From Ideonella livida (lineage in GTDB: Bacteria; Pseudomonadota; Gammaproteobacteria; Burkholderiales; Burkholderiaceae_C), in contig NZ_JAAGOH010000006.1 in assembly GCF_010499455.1 (NCBI RefSeq), positions 159,003-223,002 of the forward strand: DNA of 64,000 nucleotides, in the 5' to 3' direction. Within the stretch, counting starts at the first letter, position 1. Each line of letters begins with the position of its first letter. This document shows positions 56,521 through 64,000 of this stretch, in pieces. A program made the position numbers and the translations under genes. The notes below the pieces were generated by a model. That model saw only the letters and a program-made list of their open reading frames with translations, was not told the origin of the DNA and made no database searches.

Positions 56521-57246
56521 TCAGGCCGCCGCAGGAAAGAAATCGAGCACGGCGCGCAGGCTGGTGCCGATGCGGTGCGGCTCGGTGCCCAACTGCTCCA
56601 GCGGCGCGCCGCTGCGGTTGACCCACAGCGTGGTGTAGCCGAACCAGGTGGCACCGATGGCGTCCCAGCCGTTGCTGGAGACGAAAAGGATGTCGCGCGC
56701 CGGCAGGCCCAGCGCGTCCGGCCCCAGCTGGTAGGCGGCCGGGTGGGTCTTGAACTGGCGCACGGCATGCACGCTCAGCACCGGGTCCAGCAGCTCGGCA
56801 AAACCAGCGCTCTTGGTGGCCACGGCCAGCATGTCCGGGTCGCCGTTGGAGAGGATGCCGGCGCGGATGCCCCGGGCCTTGAGCGCGGCCAGCACCTCGC
56901 GGTTCTCCGGGAACGCGGAGAGGTGGCGGTACTCGTTCATCAGCCGCAGCTCGGTGGACGGGGTGAGCGCCAGGCCCAAAGCCGCAGCGCTGGTGCGCAG
57001 GGCGGCCAGGGTCAGCTCCCAGAAGGGGCGGTAGCGTGCGCCGTCGGGGGCGCTCATCGACACCAGGCGGGTGTAGTCGATCTGGCGGGTGCGCCACTGG
57101 CTGGCCAGGGCCTGGCCGTGGCCGGGAAACAGCTGCTCGGCCGTCAACGCCACGCTGTAGACGTCGAACAGGGTGCCAAAAGCATCGAACAGCACCGCCT
57201 TGGGGGCGGCGGCCGGGACACGGGCGGGAGCATGGCGCTTTTCCAT
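56521..57246 (-). CDS. (S)-2-haloacid dehalogenase (HAD type II)
   Basis: A 241-residue HAD hydrolase that replaces halogen on short 2-haloacids, turning for example monochloroacetate into glycolate. The nucleophile is Asp21 in VLFDAFGTLFD, and the diagnostic SSNGWDAIG block with Ser, Asn and Asp is intact, which is specific to L-2-haloacid dehalogenases. It leads the minus-strand cluster dehalogenase-glcG-glcB and is divergent from the LysR gene. Native substrate could also be a natural 2-hydroxy/halo acid. Confidence 0.92.
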   Translation of the reverse strand: MEKRHAPARVPAAAPKAVLFDAFGTLFDVYSVALTAEQLFPGHGQALASQWRTRQIDYTRLVSMSAPDGARYRPFWELTLAALRTSAAALGLALTPSTELRLMNEYRHLSAFPENREVLAALKARGIRAGILSNGDPDMLAVATKSAGFAELLDPVLSVHAVRQFKTHPAAYQLGPDALGLPARDILFVSSNGWDAIGATWFGYTTLWVNRSGAPLEQLGTEPHRIGTSLRAVLDFFPAAA

Positions 57247-57337
57247 GCGCCCACTGTATTGGATACTTCAACAAACATTAATAGACCGAAAGTTGATTGA
57301 TTTGTGACTTTTAAGTTGGAATGAAAGCACCCCCGCG
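57247..57337. promoter_or_regulatory. AT-rich divergent control region, dehalogenase / LysR
   Basis: A 91-base gap unusually AT-rich for this genome. It must hold both promoters and the LysR operator. A near-palindrome ACTTTTAAGT (57307-57316) and a TCAAC...GTTGA pair 19 bases apart (57268-57296) are visible, but no standard T-N11-A site is certain. Confidence 0.5.
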
Positions 57338-58249
57338 ATGGACCGCCTCAAGCAGATCGAGACCTTTGTGGCCGTGGCCTCCAAAGGCAGCCTGACCGCC
57401 GCCGCCACGCTGGAGGGCGTGGCCCCGGCGGTCATTGGCCGGCGCATGGACGCGCTGGAAGCCCGCCTGGGCGTCAAGCTGCTGGTGCGCACCACCCGCC
57501 GCCTGCAGCTCACCCACGAGGGCGCGGCCTTCCTGGAGGACTGCCAGCGCCTGATCACCGACTTCAACAGCGCCGAGGCCAGCGTCTCCGCCGGGGGCGT
57601 CAAGGCCAGCGGGCACCTGCGCATCACCGCCCCCGGCGGCTTTGGGCGGCGGCATGTGGCCCCGCTGGTGCCCGAGTTCCTGGCCCAGCATCCCGAGGTG
57701 AGCCTGTCGCTCAACCTCTCGGACCGGGTGGTGGACATCGTCAACGAGAGCTACGACTGCGCGGTGCGGGTGGGCGATTTCCCCGATTCGTCGCTGGTGG
57801 CCGTGCGCCTGGCCGACAACCGGCGGCTGTGCGTGGCCACGCCAGCCTACTTGGCGCGTGCCGGCACCCCGCAGCATCCGGCCGAGCTGCCGCGGCACGA
57901 CTGCCTGGTGCTCTCCTCCGACGCCAGCCAGACCCGGGGCTGGGCCTTTGCGGTGGATGGCGAGGTGCAGCACCTGCGCCTGCCCGGCCGGCTGGACTGC
58001 AGCGACGGCCAGGTGCTGCACGCCTGGTGCCTGCAGGGCCTGGGCCTGGCCTGGCGCAGCACCTGGGAGGTGCGGGCCGACCTGGCTGCCGGCCGCCTGG
58101 TGAGCGTGCTGGACGACTTTGCCGCGCCGCCCAATGGCATCTACGCCATGTTCCCCAGCGCCCGCCATCTGCCGCTACGGGTGCGGCTGTGGATCGACTT
58201 CCTCAAGCACAGCTACGGCGACCCCGGCTACTGGGAACGCGCCGGCTGA
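57338..58249 (+). CDS. LysR-family transcriptional regulator
   Basis: A 303-residue regulator: N-terminal winged helix (DRLKQIETFVAVASKGSLTAAA, then RRMDALEARLGVKLLVRTTR) and a periplasmic-binding-like effector domain. It is divergent from the dehalogenase-glcG-glcB cluster, so it most likely controls that cluster; the inducer may be a C2 acid. Close in style to the DhcR/CrgA-like LysR group. Confidence 0.94.
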   Translation: MDRLKQIETFVAVASKGSLTAAATLEGVAPAVIGRRMDALEARLGVKLLVRTTRRLQLTHEGAAFLEDCQRLITDFNSAEASVSAGGVKASGHLRITAPGGFGRRHVAPLVPEFLAQHPEVSLSLNLSDRVVDIVNESYDCAVRVGDFPDSSLVAVRLADNRRLCVATPAYLARAGTPQHPAELPRHDCLVLSSDASQTRGWAFAVDGEVQHLRLPGRLDCSDGQVLHAWCLQGLGLAWRSTWEVRADLAAGRLVSVLDDFAAPPNGIYAMFPSARHLPLRVRLWIDFLKHSYGDPGYWERAG

Positions 58250-58375
58250 ACCGGGCGCGCGGCAAGCCCCCGCGTGCAGGCAGGGTGTTCCACCTGCCCC
58301 GGGACGGACACCCTTGGTAACGTGGCCCGCCCCCGCCCGCGCGACCTGTCCGCGGGCCACCTTGACGAGCCCCGC

Positions 58376-59656
58376 ATGCCCCCGACCCGCCACCGCCCGC
58401 ACCCCCACCCCCTGCAGCGCGGACTGCTGCGCCCCCTGCGCCTGGGCCTGCTGCCCCTGCTGGCCGGCCTGGCCAGCCTGGGCGCCTGCCAGAAGACCGA
58501 GCCTGCGGCGGGCGCCGCCGCCACCGCGGCGCCCGCCGCCTCCGCCCCGCGCCCGGCACAGACCGTGACCCTGCACACCGTGCGCACCCGCGATGTGGCG
58601 GTGGAGTTCACCGCCCTGGGCACCCTGGCAGCGGCCAGTACGGTGGAGGTGCGGCCGCAGATCAGCAGCACCGTGCGGCGCATCGCCGTGCAGGAAGGCC
58701 AGGCGGTGCGCGCCGGCGCGCTGCTGTTCCAGCTCGACGACCGGGTGGAGCAAGCCAACCTGGACAAGGCCCGCGCCACCCTACAGCGCGACCGCGTCGC
58801 CCTGGCCGACCTGCAACGCCAGCATGAGCGCGCCCAGGAGCTGCGCCGGCAGCACTTCATCGCCCAGGCCGCCGCCGACACCGTGCAGACCCAAGTGGAG
58901 GCGCAGCGTGCCCTGGTGGCCCAGGACGAGGCCGCCCTGCAGGCCGCCGAAGTGGCCCTGAGCCTGACCCGCCTGACCGCCCCCCAGGCCGGCCGCGCCG
59001 GCCTCATCGCCGTCAACCCCGGCAGCGTGGTGCAGCCCGGTGGCGCCGCCCTGGTGACCCTGGCCCAGCTCGACCCGCTGCAGGTGGTCTTCACCCTGCC
59101 CGAGGTGCAGTGGAACCAGCTGCTGACCGAGGCCGGCGGCCCCCAGGGCCTGCAGCGCCTGCCCTTGCAGGTGATGGTGGGGGCCCCGCCACCCGGCGCA
59201 CGCGGTACTGGGGCGGGGGCCACCCCGCTGCCAGGCCGCCTGCTGGCTGTGGACAACTCGGTGGACAGCAGCACCGGCACCCTGCGTCTGAAGGGCGAGC
59301 TGGCCAACCCCGGACAGCGCCTGTGGCCCGGCCAATACGTCACGGTGCGACTGAAGGTGCGCACCCTGGCCGACACCCCCGTGGTGCCGCAGGCCGCGCT
59401 CATCCTGCGTGGCCAGGAGCGGCAGGTCTATGTGGTGGACGCCCAGGGGGTGGCCCAGCTGCGCAAGGTGCGCGTGCGCGCCCCGCAGGGCGAGTGGGTG
59501 GCCGTCGAAGGCGTGGAGGCCGGCGAGAAGGTGGTGGTGGAAGGCAAGCAGAACCTGCGCCCCGGCACCCCGGTGCGGGAAGCCGCCGGCAAGTCCGGTG
59601 GCGGCGCCACGGCCGCCGCCGCGGCCCGCCCCGCCAGCGCAGGAGCCACCCCATGA
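58376..59656 (+). CDS. RND efflux periplasmic adaptor (MFP) lipoprotein
   Basis: A 426-residue adaptor with signal and lipobox LASLGAC (Cys38), lipoyl-like halves (VRPQISSTVRRIAVQEGQAV), a coiled-coil hairpin (residues about 125-180) and a beta-barrel domain. It links the inner-membrane pump to an outer-membrane TolC-type channel. Its stop overlaps the pump start by four bases. No outer-membrane factor gene is in the window. ATG 58376 places the signal peptide correctly. Confidence 0.94.
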   Translation: MPPTRHRPHPHPLQRGLLRPLRLGLLPLLAGLASLGACQKTEPAAGAAATAAPAASAPRPAQTVTLHTVRTRDVAVEFTALGTLAAASTVEVRPQISSTVRRIAVQEGQAVRAGALLFQLDDRVEQANLDKARATLQRDRVALADLQRQHERAQELRRQHFIAQAAADTVQTQVEAQRALVAQDEAALQAAEVALSLTRLTAPQAGRAGLIAVNPGSVVQPGGAALVTLAQLDPLQVVFTLPEVQWNQLLTEAGGPQGLQRLPLQVMVGAPPPGARGTGAGATPLPGRLLAVDNSVDSSTGTLRLKGELANPGQRLWPGQYVTVRLKVRTLADTPVVPQAALILRGQERQVYVVDAQGVAQLRKVRVRAPQGEWVAVEGVEAGEKVVVEGKQNLRPGTPVREAAGKSGGGATAAAAARPASAGATP

Positions 59657-62600
59657 GCGGGCTGGTCGAACTCTTCATCCGCCGTCCGGTGATGACGGTG
59701 CTGCTGAACCTGGCTGTGGTGGCCGCTGGCGTGCTGGCCCTGGGCAAGATCCCGGTGGCCGCCCTGCCCAGCTACAACACGCCCATCATCAATGTGCAGG
59801 CCAGCCTGCCCGGTGCCTCGCCCGAGACCATGGCCAGCTCGGTGGCACTGCCGCTGGAGAAGCAGTTCTCCACCATCGCCGGGCTCTCGGTCATCAGCTC
59901 CACCAGCCTGCTGGGCAACACCTCCATCACGCTGGAATTCGACCCCACCCGCGACCTGGACGCCGCCGCGGTGGATGTGCAGGCTGCCCTGCTGCGCGCC
60001 CAGCGCCAGCTGCCGGCCGAGATGAGCACGCCCCCCAGCTACCGCAAGGTCAACCCGGCCGATGCGCCGGTGCTGCTGGTGGCGCTCACCTCGCCGTCGA
60101 TGAACCTGGCCGAGCTCAACGACTACGCCGAGAACCTCATCGCCCCCAGCCTGTCCACCCTGCCCGGCGTGGCCCAGGTCAACCTGTTTGGCCAGCGCAA
60201 GTACGCCGTGCGCATCCAGGCCCGGCCCGACCAGCTCGCCGTGCGCGGCCTCTCCATGGACGAGGTGCGCACCGCCCTGGCCGCCGCCAACGCCAACACG
60301 CCGGTGGGCCTGCTGGAAGGGCCGCGCCAGATCCTCACCGTGCAGGCCAACGGCCAGCTGGCCAGCGCCCGGGAGTGGGGCGCCGTCATCGTGGCCAGCC
60401 GCAACGGGGTGCCGGTGCGTCTGCGCGAGGTGGCCGAGGTGCAGGACAGCATCGAGAACGTCAAGACCCATGCCGAACTCAACGGCGAGCCCTCCATCAC
60501 GCTGGCCGTGCTGCGCCAGCCCAATGCCAACACCGTGGAGGTGGTGGACCGCGTGCGCGCCCTGCTGCCGCGCTTTGCCGAGCAGCTGCCCGCCTCGGTG
60601 GAAATGACCCCGGTCAACGACCGCTCGCGCTCCATCCGCGAGGCCCTGCACGACGTCTACCTCACCCTGGCCCTCACCGTGGCCCTGGTGGTCATGGTCA
60701 TCTTCGTCTTCCTGCGCCGGCTCAGCGCCACGGTCATCCCCACGCTGAGCCTGCCGGTCTCGCTCATCGGTGCCGTGGCCCTGCTGCAGGCCATGGGCTA
60801 CAGCCTCAACAACATCTCGCTGCTGGGCATCACCCTGGCCGTGGGCCTGGTGGTGGACGACGCCATCGTGATGCTGGAGAACATCGTGCGCCATGTGGAA
60901 GACGGCATGGCGCCCTTCGCAGCGGCCCTGCGTGGCGCGCGCGAGATGGCCTTCACCATCGTCTCCATCTCCATCTCGCTGGTGGCGGTGCTCATCCCCA
61001 TCTTCTTCATGCCCGGCGTGATCGGCCTGCTGCTGCATGAGTTTGCGGTGGTGGTGGGGCTGTCCATCCTGGTGTCGGCCGGCGTCTCCCTCACCCTGGT
61101 GCCCATGCTGGCCAGCCGCTACCTGCGCCACCACGATGCCAGCCAGGAGACCGGCTTTGGCCGCCTGTTCGAGCGCGGCTTTGACGCCCTGCAAGCCGGC
61201 TACGGCCGCAGCCTGGACTGGGCCCTGGCCCACCGCGCCTGGATCCTGGCCCTGGCCGCGGGCACCCTGGTGGCCACCGTCTGGCTGGTGCAGCACCTGC
61301 CCAAGGGCTTCTTTCCTGAGGAGGACATCGGCCAGATCCAGGTGACCACCGAAGCCGCCGAAGACATCTCCTTTACCGCCATGCTGGCAACCCAGGCGCG
61401 GGTGGCCGCCCTCTTGCGCGCCGACCCGGCGGTGGAGAACGTCTCCTCCTTCATCGGCGCCGGCGGCAACCAGGCCAGCAACACCCACAACGGGCGCATG
61501 TTCGTCACCCTCAAGCCACGTGAGCAGCGCCCGCCCATGAAGGAGGTGGTGGAAGGGCTGCGCAAGAAGCTGCGCGGCGTGGCCGGCGTGCAGGTCTTCA
61601 TGCGCCCGGTGCAGAACCTGCAGCTGGGTGGCCGCCAGAGCAAGAGCCGCTACCAGTACACCCTGCAGAGCGTGAGCGCCGGCGCCCTGGGCGAATGGGC
61701 CGTCAAGCTGCAGGAGCGGATGCGCGCCGACCCGCTGTTCCGCGACGTGACCAGCGACAGCCAGAACCGCGGCCTGCAGGCCAGCCTGCAGATCGACCGC
61801 GACAAGGCCGCCGCCCTGGGCGTGAGCATGGCCGACGTGCGCAGCGCCCTCTACACCGCCTTTGGCGAACGACAGGTCTCCACCATCTACGGCCCCTCGG
61901 CCAGCTACGCCGTGCTGCTGGAGGCCGTGCCGGAGCAGCGCCAGTTTGAAGACGCCTTCGGCAGCGTGTGGCTGCGCGCCAAGGGGGGCACCCTGGTGCC
62001 CCTGACCGCCTTTGCCACCGTGCAGCGCACGCTGGGCCCCACCGCGGTCAACCACCAGGGCCAGTTGCAGGCCATCACCCTGTCCTTCAACCTGGCGCCC
62101 GATGTGGCCCTGGGCGACGCCACCCGCCGCATGGGCGAGCTGAGCGCCGAGCTGCAACTGCCGCCCACCCTCATCACCAGCTGGGGCGGTGACGCCGCCG
62201 TCTTCCAGGACAGCCAGGGCGGGCAGCTGGTGCTCATCCTGGCGGCGCTGGCCGTCATCTACCTGCTGCTGGGCATGCTCTACGAGAGCTACATCCACCC
62301 GCTCACCATCCTGGCCGGACTGCCTTCGGCGGCCGTGGGCGCGCTGCTCACCTTGTGGCTGTTCGGGCACGACCTGACCCTGATCGCCACCATCGGCCTG
62401 CTGATGCTGATCGGCATCGTCAAGAAGAACGCCATCATGATGATCGACTTCGCGCTGGATGCGCAGCGCCACCAGGGCCTGCCGCCGGCCGAGGCCATCC
62501 GCCAGGCCTGCCTGCTGCGCCTGCGGCCCATCATGATGACCACCCTGGCCGCCCTGATGGGCGCCCTGCCCATCGCCCTGGGCCTGGGCGCCGGCGCCGA

Positions 62601-62757
62601 ACTGCGCCAACCCCTGGGTCTGGCCGTGGTGGGCGGCCTGCTGGTGAGCCAGGTGGTCACGCTCTACATCACCCCGGTCCTTTACCTGGCCCTGGACCGC
62701 TGGGCCGGCACCGGCCCCATCACCGCCGAGGTGCCTGACGCCGCCACGCGGGGGTGA
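59653..62757 (+). CDS. RND efflux inner-membrane pump, MdtB/MdtC-like
   Basis: A 1034-residue HAE1-type proton-driven exporter with twelve helices and two large periplasmic loops. It starts MSGLVELFIRRPVM, has GLVVDDAIVMLENIVRHVEDG in the fourth-helix region with the proton-relay Asp pair, and the mirrored GIVKKNAIMMIDFALD in the second half. Closest in style to MdtB/MdtC or MuxB. Multidrug or metabolite export is likely, substrate unknown. Confidence 0.95.
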   Translation: MSGLVELFIRRPVMTVLLNLAVVAAGVLALGKIPVAALPSYNTPIINVQASLPGASPETMASSVALPLEKQFSTIAGLSVISSTSLLGNTSITLEFDPTRDLDAAAVDVQAALLRAQRQLPAEMSTPPSYRKVNPADAPVLLVALTSPSMNLAELNDYAENLIAPSLSTLPGVAQVNLFGQRKYAVRIQARPDQLAVRGLSMDEVRTALAAANANTPVGLLEGPRQILTVQANGQLASAREWGAVIVASRNGVPVRLREVAEVQDSIENVKTHAELNGEPSITLAVLRQPNANTVEVVDRVRALLPRFAEQLPASVEMTPVNDRSRSIREALHDVYLTLALTVALVVMVIFVFLRRLSATVIPTLSLPVSLIGAVALLQAMGYSLNNISLLGITLAVGLVVDDAIVMLENIVRHVEDGMAPFAAALRGAREMAFTIVSISISLVAVLIPIFFMPGVIGLLLHEFAVVVGLSILVSAGVSLTLVPMLASRYLRHHDASQETGFGRLFERGFDALQAGYGRSLDWALAHRAWILALAAGTLVATVWLVQHLPKGFFPEEDIGQIQVTTEAAEDISFTAMLATQARVAALLRADPAVENVSSFIGAGGNQASNTHNGRMFVTLKPREQRPPMKEVVEGLRKKLRGVAGVQVFMRPVQNLQLGGRQSKSRYQYTLQSVSAGALGEWAVKLQERMRADPLFRDVTSDSQNRGLQASLQIDRDKAAALGVSMADVRSALYTAFGERQVSTIYGPSASYAVLLEAVPEQRQFEDAFGSVWLRAKGGTLVPLTAFATVQRTLGPTAVNHQGQLQAITLSFNLAPDVALGDATRRMGELSAELQLPPTLITSWGGDAAVFQDSQGGQLVLILAALAVIYLLLGMLYESYIHPLTILAGLPSAAVGALLTLWLFGHDLTLIATIGLLMLIGIVKKNAIMMIDFALDAQRHQGLPPAEAIRQACLLRLRPIMMTTLAALMGALPIALGLGAGAELRQPLGLAVVGGLLVSQVVTLYITPVLYLALDRWAGTGPITAEVPDAATRG

Positions 62758-62814
62758 GCACCCGCGTGCCGCCCCCACCTTGCCCGTCACCCCCCTCGCC
62801 CGTCCCGACGCCGC

Positions 62815-63069
62815 ATGACCTCCACCGCCCCCGGGCTTCCGCCCGACAGCCCCCCCGACACTTCGCCCAACGCCTGCCGCTGCCCCCTGTGCGGCGGCCC
62901 CAACGGCTGCACCCCCGCCACCACCGGCCAATGGACGGCCGACTGCTGGTGCACCACGGTGCGCATCGAAGCCGCGGTGCTGGCCCGTGTGCCCGCCGCC
63001 CAGGCGGGCAGGGCCTGCGTGTGCCGGGCGTGTGCGGCGGGGCAGGGGGCGCTTGAGTCCAGATACTGA
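62815..63069 (+). CDS. Cysteine-rich CWC family protein
   Basis: An 84-residue protein with the pattern CRCPLCGGPNGC, DCWC and CVCRAC, matching the small CWC family, probably a metal-binding fold. Function unknown. Start ATG 62815. It lies between the pump and a GNAT gene. Confidence 0.85.
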   Translation: MTSTAPGLPPDSPPDTSPNACRCPLCGGPNGCTPATTGQWTADCWCTTVRIEAAVLARVPAAQAGRACVCRACAAGQGALESRY

Positions 63070-63085
63070 ACGGCCACAACCCACC

Positions 63086-63655
63086 ATGCCCCCCTTCCCT
63101 CAGATCCGCCTGCAGACGCCCCGCCTGCTGTTGCGCCCCCTGCAGCCCACCGACGCGCCGGCGCTGTGGGCCATCTATGCGGATGCGGAGTTCATGCGGT
63201 ATTGGAGTTCGCCACCGTGGACGTCCTTGGCGCAGGCGCAGCGCCTGATTGAGGGCGACCTGAAGGAGATGGCCGCCGGTGAGCATGTGCGCCTGGGGCT
63301 GTTCCTGCGCACCACACAAGCGCTGGTGGGCACCGGCTCGCTGTTCCACCTCCACCACGCCTGCCGCCGGGCGGAGCTGGGCTATGGCATTGCCCGGCCG
63401 CACTGGCGCCGCGGTCTGATGCATGAAGGGGTGGGCGCGCTGATCGACTGGGCCTTCGGCCCGCTGGGGCTGCACCGCCTGGAGGCGGACATCGATCCGC
63501 GCAACTTGGCCTCGGCGGCCAGCCTACGCAAGCTCGGTTTTGTGCAGGAGGGCCTGCTGCGGGAGCGCTGGATCGTGGGGTCCGAGGTGTCGGATTCAGC
63601 GCTTTACGGGCTGCTGGCGCGCGAGTGGGCAGGCCGCGGCCCCGGCACCGCCTGA
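63086..63655 (+). CDS. GNAT family N-acetyltransferase, RimJ/RimL type
   Basis: A 189-residue acetyltransferase (TPRLLLRPLQPTDAPALWAIY; ELGYGIARPHWRRGLMHEGV; NLASAASLRKLGFVQEGLLRE), the RimJ/RimL/SpeG-like branch that acetylates protein N-termini or small amines. Substrate unknown. ATG 63086 fits the family start. Confidence 0.93.
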   Translation: MPPFPQIRLQTPRLLLRPLQPTDAPALWAIYADAEFMRYWSSPPWTSLAQAQRLIEGDLKEMAAGEHVRLGLFLRTTQALVGTGSLFHLHHACRRAELGYGIARPHWRRGLMHEGVGALIDWAFGPLGLHRLEADIDPRNLASAASLRKLGFVQEGLLRERWIVGSEVSDSALYGLLAREWAGRGPGTA

Positions 63656-63693
63656 GTGGCGTGGGTGCGGCGCGCGGGGCTCGGGTGCGCCAC

Positions 63694-63730
63694 AAAAAAA
63701 AGAGGGTGTGCTCCCGCGGGAACACACCCT
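63694..63730 (-). terminator. Distal terminator of the outer-membrane protein gene
   Basis: On the minus strand a stem AGGGTGTG/CACACCCT extended by TCCCG/CGGGA with one mismatch is followed by CTTTTTTTTG. Confidence 0.85.
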
Positions 63731-63793
63731 GACAACCATCGCGGCGCCGCCGTGCCATGCATGGCGCCGCGATCCCTCGCTCGTTCAAACCTG

Positions 63794-63829
63794 AAAAACC
63801 TGGCCTGCCGGACCTGACCCCGGCAGGCC
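63794..63829 (-). terminator. Proximal terminator of the outer-membrane protein gene
   Basis: On the minus strand a perfect 10-bp stem GGCCTGCCGG/CCGGCAGGCC is followed by AGGTTTTT just past the gene's stop. Two terminators in series suggest a strongly expressed gene. Confidence 0.65.
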
Positions 63830-63836
63830 CAGGGGA

Positions 63837-64000
63837 TCAGAAGGTGTAGTTCACGCGCAGGGCGAACTTGGAATTGGTGACCTTGGCGGTGCCGTCGTCG
63901 GTGGACTGGGTGCCGAAGGAGGGGGTCATGCTGGCGCCCTTGATGTCGAACAGGCCGAAGGTGTAGCCGCCAAAGGCGCCCTGGTACTTGGTGTCGCCGG
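63837..64000 (-). CDS. Outer-membrane beta-barrel protein, C-terminal fragment
   Basis: The window ends inside this gene. The last 54 codons on the minus strand show alternating beta-strand-like sequence (GAFGGYTFGLFDIKGA) and finish LRVNYTF followed by TGA; a C-terminal Phe with alternating hydrophobics is the BAM recognition signal of porin-type barrels. The family cannot be named from this piece. Confidence 0.75.
   Translation of the reverse strand, partial: GDTKYQGAFGGYTFGLFDIKGASMTPSFGTQSTDDGTAKVTNSKFALRVNYTF

Overview
High-GC (roughly 70 percent) DNA from a betaproteobacterium of the order Burkholderiales, most like the Rubrivivax-Leptothrix-Ideonella (Sphaerotilaceae/Comamonadaceae) group. 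This rests on gene content and order: recA-recX-sucC-sucD-terC, an mreBCD-mrdA-rodA operon facing gatCAB, and pilT-pilU facing yggS. No tRNA, rRNA, CRISPR array, insertion sequence or prophage was seen. Genus is inference.

Layout. 1-7.5 kb: Nudix fragment, mnmA, a Tat-type DsbG-like thioredoxin, a SWIB protein with a histone-like tail, a holin-like membrane protein, a BepA-type M48 protease, moaC and a PglL/O-antigen-ligase-type glycosyltransferase. 7.5-8.9 kb: aroG (DAHP synthase), preceded by a 26-codon leader reading FFFAYFWF and a strong terminator, a candidate aromatic-amino-acid attenuator. 8.9-13.8 kb: an accessory block (sulfatase lipoprotein, hexapeptide acyltransferase, unknown lipoprotein, glycosyltransferase) between aroG and tldD. 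13.8-19.1 kb: tldD, rsmI, yraN, a degenerate DiaA-like SIS protein, a BON lipoprotein and a beta-hydroxyacid dehydrogenase. 19.1-28.6 kb: type IV pilus ATPases pilU and pilT, yggS, a giant 17-module RTX protein, and a type IV pilin whose upstream DNA carries a sigma-54 promoter and two TGACA-N5-TGTCA palindromes.

28.6-37.6 kb: an MBL-fold hydrolase, an FHA / PP2C phosphatase / Ser-Thr kinase phosphosignalling cluster, terC, sucD, sucC, recX and recA, the last with a clear LexA operator overlapping its promoter. 37.6-39.9 kb: a two-component system. 39.9-45.7 kb: the rod-shape operon. 46-49.3 kb: gatCAB. 49.3-53.7 kb: MliC-like protein, pyrE, exonuclease III, patatin lipoprotein and FemAB-like acyltransferase. 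53.7-58.3 kb: malate synthase G, GlcG-like protein and L-2-haloacid dehalogenase with a divergent LysR regulator, a plausible C2-acid (haloacetate, glycolate, glyoxylate) module. 58.3-64 kb: an RND efflux pair, a CWC protein, a GNAT acetyltransferase and the C-terminus of an outer-membrane beta-barrel protein.

Most of the window is core housekeeping DNA. The parts that stand out are the aroG leader, the pilin control region, the RTX protein and the FHA/PP2C/kinase cluster.
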